Assembly: GCA_029953675.1 (NCBI GenBank)
Contig: JAMWBK010000007.1
Coordinates: 124,001 to 188,000, forward strand
DNA from: Rhodosorus marinus
Lineage: Eukaryota; Rhodophyta; Stylonematophyceae; Stylonematales; Stylonemataceae
DNA length: 64,000 nucleotides
Direction of reading: 5' to 3'
Positions 60,531 through 64,000 of the stretch are shown here, piece after piece. Position 1 is the first letter of the stretch. Every line of letters starts with the position of its first letter. Below the pieces are notes generated by a model, which was given only the letters and a program-made list of their open reading frames with translations, did not search any database and was not told the origin of the DNA. A program made the position numbers and the translations under genes.

Positions 60531-61649
60531 CTTTCTACCCAGCCTCCCCAAAACCCACTCACACACACACTCCAACAAAAAAAACCAAAACCTCAGAAAA
60601 ACAGATCCAAAGCTTATCTCACTCTTGATAGCCTTATCATTCCGTCTCTTCTTTAAAACCTGCCCCCTCCCCCTCCAAATCTACACCCCGTCTTCCCTCC
60701 CAAACCGTTTTACTAAATCTCTTCATCCCCACCAAAATGAAAACATTCAATATCCAACCTTAACCCCCTCCCTCCCCCCCACACTACTTCCCCCTCCCCC
60801 TAACAGAAGCCTTGAACTGGCATCCCAATCCATCAGAAAAAAAATACCCCCTAATATGTACACTCAAGAAACTTTCTCTGATAATCTATTATCCCCTATT
60901 TATTTCATAAAAACAAACAACGATGAAATACAAACACTATAGAATAACCCCCCTAATCTTTCCTAATAAAAAGCCGTTAAAACGGGGGTTTGCTGTTGGC
61001 CCGTTGGCCGACCGCAACAGGAAAAAAAAAAAAGAGCCAGCAATATCGAAAATCAGCAATAAAATCAATGATGCAAAAACGAAGCGAATATATACATGTA
61101 CATAGAGGGAAAGGGACAGCAAGAAGTACTCGTACGGAATACTCATGTACTAAGGTTCTTTTTATGTCTATAATATTGAATGTAAGCTTTGTGCTATTTG
61201 TACTAAAACAGGAAAGCACCCGTTCCCCCCCCCCCCGCGGGGATTGTTTTACGAATTGGTGGGAAGTTGGGGAATGGGTTGGGGAAATATCTACCCAATC
61301 ATTTCTTGCTTAGAGGGTGTATCAGTCATTATCCGCTAAACTATATGTTTTTATTCAGTAATATGATAATATTTAGCGATTTTTATTGGTTACAATATTG
61401 ATCCTCAATCCATTGAAGATCCGTAATGACTGATTGATCGGAGTGTGTCTGTCTGTTGTTTTCTCTGTGAGATTGAATGGAGGGGGGGGAAAGTCCGCCA
61501 GATATTCTATAGTACTGAAATTTGTAATTAATTAGGACCATAAATATATTCTGCGTAGGGGGGGTTGTTCGGGTTGACAAGGTGACACTTAGGATTGGAA
61601 CAGTCGACCACCGTTCAAACCGATTTAATTTTTTACTTTAGAGGAAGAT
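60531..61649. other. Intergenic stretch
   Basis: C-rich pyrimidine tract at 60660-60800, an A-run at 61021 and a C-run at 61226. No gene supported. Confidence 0.4.
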
Positions 61650-62102
61650 ATGGATGACACAATTGTTTTCTTTTTTTGTGAAAAGGATGGGAAACCCTTG
61701 GAACATTGGGCGCCTTTCATGGCCCGAACCAAGAGTGTCCCAATGGCTGTATGCAGTTTTCGGGACAAAAGCGGAAAAAAATGGGACAGCGCGTTTGTGA
61801 AAGTTCGGGAGCTACGCGGCGCGCTGCATAGGAAGTTGACGATAGGTATCGCTATGGTGAAGCAACGAGGGTCAACATGGCTTTTTCACTCATGGGCGGT
61901 GGTGAGGGAAAGTAGTTTTTCGACCCTTGTGCTTGGCCCCAGGGTATACCAGAGCACAATGACGATAACCGATCTGGAGTTAGCAAATGGACTGGAGTAC
62001 CATGCAGGTCACTCAGCCTCGGCTGACAACTTCGGAGTTCCTCGTACAGTGACCACAAACAGTCCGTTCCTGTCTTGCCTGTTGTTTAGGCATGATCTTT
62101 GA
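61650..62102 (+). CDS. Hypothetical open frame of 150 codons, weak
   Basis: An uninterrupted frame from an ATG without recognisable domains. The second half (61870-62000) is one arm of an inverted duplication and the whole may be repeat-derived. There is no supporting intron structure or signal peptide. I keep it only because it is the longest open frame in a 3-kb gap. Confidence 0.22.
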   Translation: MDDTIVFFFCEKDGKPLEHWAPFMARTKSVPMAVCSFRDKSGKKWDSAFVKVRELRGALHRKLTIGIAMVKQRGSTWLFHSWAVVRESSFSTLVLGPRVYQSTMTITDLELANGLEYHAGHSASADNFGVPRTVTTNSPFLSCLLFRHDL

Positions 62103-62290
62103 ACGTCAGTGTCTGGAATCGATCAACCAGGCTCTGGCAGCCGTGGTTGAGAAATGCTCGTCATCACCAACTCCAGATCGGCCATCGTCATCGTTCCCTG
62201 GTGTACCCTGGTGGAAAGCTCAGTGTTGAAAAACCACTTTGCACGAGATGGGGTTTGAAGTTGGAAGAGCGCGTAGTCCGCGTGCTCGGA
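61870..62290. repeat. Imperfect inverted duplication
   Basis: The segment about 61900-62000 (words ccagggtatacca, atgacgat, ccgatctggagttag) reappears inverted at about 62165-62270 (ccagggtacacca, atgacgatgg, ccgatctggagttgg on the minus strand). Identity is roughly 75-80 percent by eye and the spacer is about 165 bp. The transcript could fold into a long hairpin. Confidence 0.6.
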
Positions 62291-62302
62291 CGTCCTAGGT
62301 TC

Positions 62303-62695
62303 TGGGCCGCAGGTTCAAACTGGATGGCATACTGAGAATCTGCACGGGCTAGTAGCTGCTTTGAGTTGTTTATATCCAGACATCGTCCTGACACTACTAT
62401 ACCAGCGGCATAGTAAAGATCTTGCAATCAGCTCGGCGTAGTATACGCACTAGGCGTGTCTACGTTGCTCAACCAGAGCTGCTGGGCGTGATCTGAACAA
62501 CCACAGGTAGAGCTGTCCTTTGGCTTTGATAAGAAGTTAGCAGTCGACTGCAAAGAAGCAGCCGTCAGTTCGAAAGCGTAGAAGTTAAACGCTGACGTGG
62601 ACCGATTCAATGGAGGAGAGGACCCAAGGCCTCGAGGTGATCCAGCTGAGAAGTCTTCTGGTCGTTTTTTCTCCCATTTTTCTTCAACGTTTCCT
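62303..62695. other. Short intergenic stretch
   Basis: About 390 bp between the inverted duplication and the GRAM gene's stop; nothing recognisable. Confidence 0.35.
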
Positions 62696-63792
62696 TCACG
62701 ATTTTAAGCCGGAGCTCGATGTAGCTGATGGTTCAGAAGGTGGAGCTCCCTCGCCCTTGCTCAGGTTGTCAATGAGAGCGTGAGCACTGTGAAAGCCAGG
62801 TTCAACGGCAAAATCTGAGAAAAACACGCTGACCTGCTTCTTCGTGGTCAGTTTGATCATCCCAGAGTCATCTAGTCTTTGAACTTTGTCCACGTCCTCC
62901 ATCTTGAGGGAAACCTGTCAAAGTTGGTAGGAACGGAGAAAGTCTCAATGAGATGCACTACCTTTCTCTCTCCGCAAAGCACCCATACGTACAGGAAATT
63001 CAGCCTTCCCGAATCCAGAATAGTCACTATGCGCACGGAACGCGACGGTTCCAACGGTGAGGAAGAGAGTTCCTCCAAATTTGAAAGTCTTCTCGGGCAG
63101 GAACGCATTGTGGTAGCACCGGAATCTTGATGCAAAGCGACAAGAAAATACATCTCGTCAGATGGTAGTTCGAAAACGAGCGTGGGGGTGGAAGCATGAT
63201 GGTATAGGAGATGTAGACATACTTCTCGACCAGCTGACATTCATACATTTCAACAACTTTCTGCTCCTTCAAGTCTGGGAACAAACTGTTAAACCGATCC
63301 TGTTTCGAGCCGCCTGAGCTGAAACCGACTGGTCCACCGCTGATCCCCAAGGCTCCGCCGAGCAACCCTCCAATCTGTTGAATACTCTGGTTAAACTCCG
63401 TCCCTACTTTTCCAAGCTCCTTCTGAATCTCTTCAGTCCCCTTCGAAATCGCTTCCTTCTCCTCTCGCGATATAATCGTCGAGAAGTTGGGGATCTGTGC
63501 AAACCAGCCACTGCCTGTGCTTCCTCCTCCGCCTCCTTCTCCATCGGCCCCCATAGCCCGCACCTCGCCACTCACCTCTGGAGTCTAAAACCAAACAATC
63601 CGGGACATAGGTTCTCACCATTCAGTCTCAATTTCCAGGACGCAAAAACAAGTTCAAAAAGAGCAAGGCAATACAAAAACTGACCTCTGCGGCAATCGTC
63701 GAGGTCTTCATCTGGTCTTCTAACTCACGAAGAATGTCCTCCTCCGTGGGATCATTCTCCGGTCTCTCACCAGCTCCTTCACCAGATGCCAT
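62696..63792 (-). CDS. GRAM-domain protein, four exons
   Basis: Exons 63792-63685, 63584-63223, 63125-62993 and 62914-62696, joined by introns of 100, 97 and 78 bp, give 273 residues. The N-terminus is acidic (NDPTEEDILRELEDQ), then Gly-rich, then probably a coiled segment (SREEKEAISKGTEEIQKELG). The GRAM domain spans about 125-245: RFNSLFPDLKEQKVVEMYEC, QLVEKFRCYHNAF, KFGGTLFLTVGTVAFRAHSD, then VSLKMEDVDKVQRL, KLTTKKQVSVFFSDFAV and FHSAHALIDNL. GRAM domains bind phosphoinositides or proteins at membrane contact and trafficking sites, including plant ABA-responsive GEM/GER proteins. The frame change between exons 3 and 4 is resolved by the donor gtacgt and acceptor tttgacag. Confidence 0.82.
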
Positions 63793-63963
63793 TGAAGGTT
63801 TTCTTCTTCAAAAAATAAAACCAAATCAAAAGAACAAAATCGGCCTCCCTTCTCATCAAACTTGCAAGCAGCTCCTTACGCTTTGCCACCATTCCAAACC
63901 CCGAATATCAGAACCAAACCAGACTCCTCTTCCGCTTTTTAAGCTCTCCGAAAAAGCTCAAAA

Positions 63964-64000
63964 TGGTATCGTTTTCGACGGGTTTTGGAGCGGTGGGAGG
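63964..64000 (+). CDS. Possible start of a divergent gene (cut by window edge)
   Basis: The ATG at 63964 opens MVSFSTGFGAVGG to the window end. The FG-containing, Gly-rich start would suit an FG nucleoporin, but thirteen residues cannot establish this. It sits 171 bp from the divergently oriented GRAM gene, a plausible shared promoter. Confidence 0.25.

Overview
The window is nuclear DNA of a photosynthetic eukaryote. Coding regions are spaced out and mostly split by short GT-AG introns (about 70-130 bp, one of 321 bp). There are no operons, and spacers are AT-rich with C/G homopolymers. Several genes point to a plastid: an HCF136/Ycf48-type photosystem II assembly factor with a twin-arginine lumen signal, a BSD2/LQY1-like zinc-finger protein, a DUF92 (phytyl-phosphate kinase type) protein and a SHAQKYF MYB. 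CBM1 modules in secreted proteins and the short introns would fit an early-diverging red alga. That lineage call is inference; another alga is not excluded.

Left part (1-36 kb), housekeeping genes in both orientations: an actin-related protein 4-like gene cut by the window edge; a five-exon TPR/J-domain/DnaJ-X co-chaperone; a plastid-type zinc-finger protein; an A20/AN1 protein; a DUF92 gene; PEX19; a SHAQKYF MYB; an unrecognised basic protein; a mitochondrial carrier; a fumarylacetoacetase-family hydrolase; HCF136; a rhomboid protease. Between them lie a copia remnant, a decayed DUF92 fragment antisense beside PEX19, an inverted broken copy of the first hydrolase exon, and several tandem repeats.

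Accessory part (37-57.5 kb): a chitin/cellulose-oriented gene cluster. Two near-identical genes encode a secreted AA10 copper monooxygenase, two CBM1 modules and a GH19 chitinase in one chain (39.9-42.2 kb intact, 53.1-55.4 kb frameshifted). A third gene (47.5-48.55 kb) encodes AA10 plus two CBM1 modules. The long copies sit in a roughly 6-kb segmental duplication that also carries the 3' end of a LIN9/ALY (MuvB/DREAM complex) gene. That gene is complete only beside the right copy. A high-identity core inside decayed flanks, and a 172-bp perfect match to the third gene, indicate gene conversion. At least six 5'-truncated fragments of one endonuclease-bearing retroelement family lie between and within the copies.

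Right part (57.5-64 kb): a three-exon secretory-pathway protein of unknown function, an inverted duplication, a four-exon GRAM-domain protein, and possibly the first codons of a divergent gene at the edge. I joined exons by hand from reading-frame continuity, splice-site consensus and family motifs; no database search was run.
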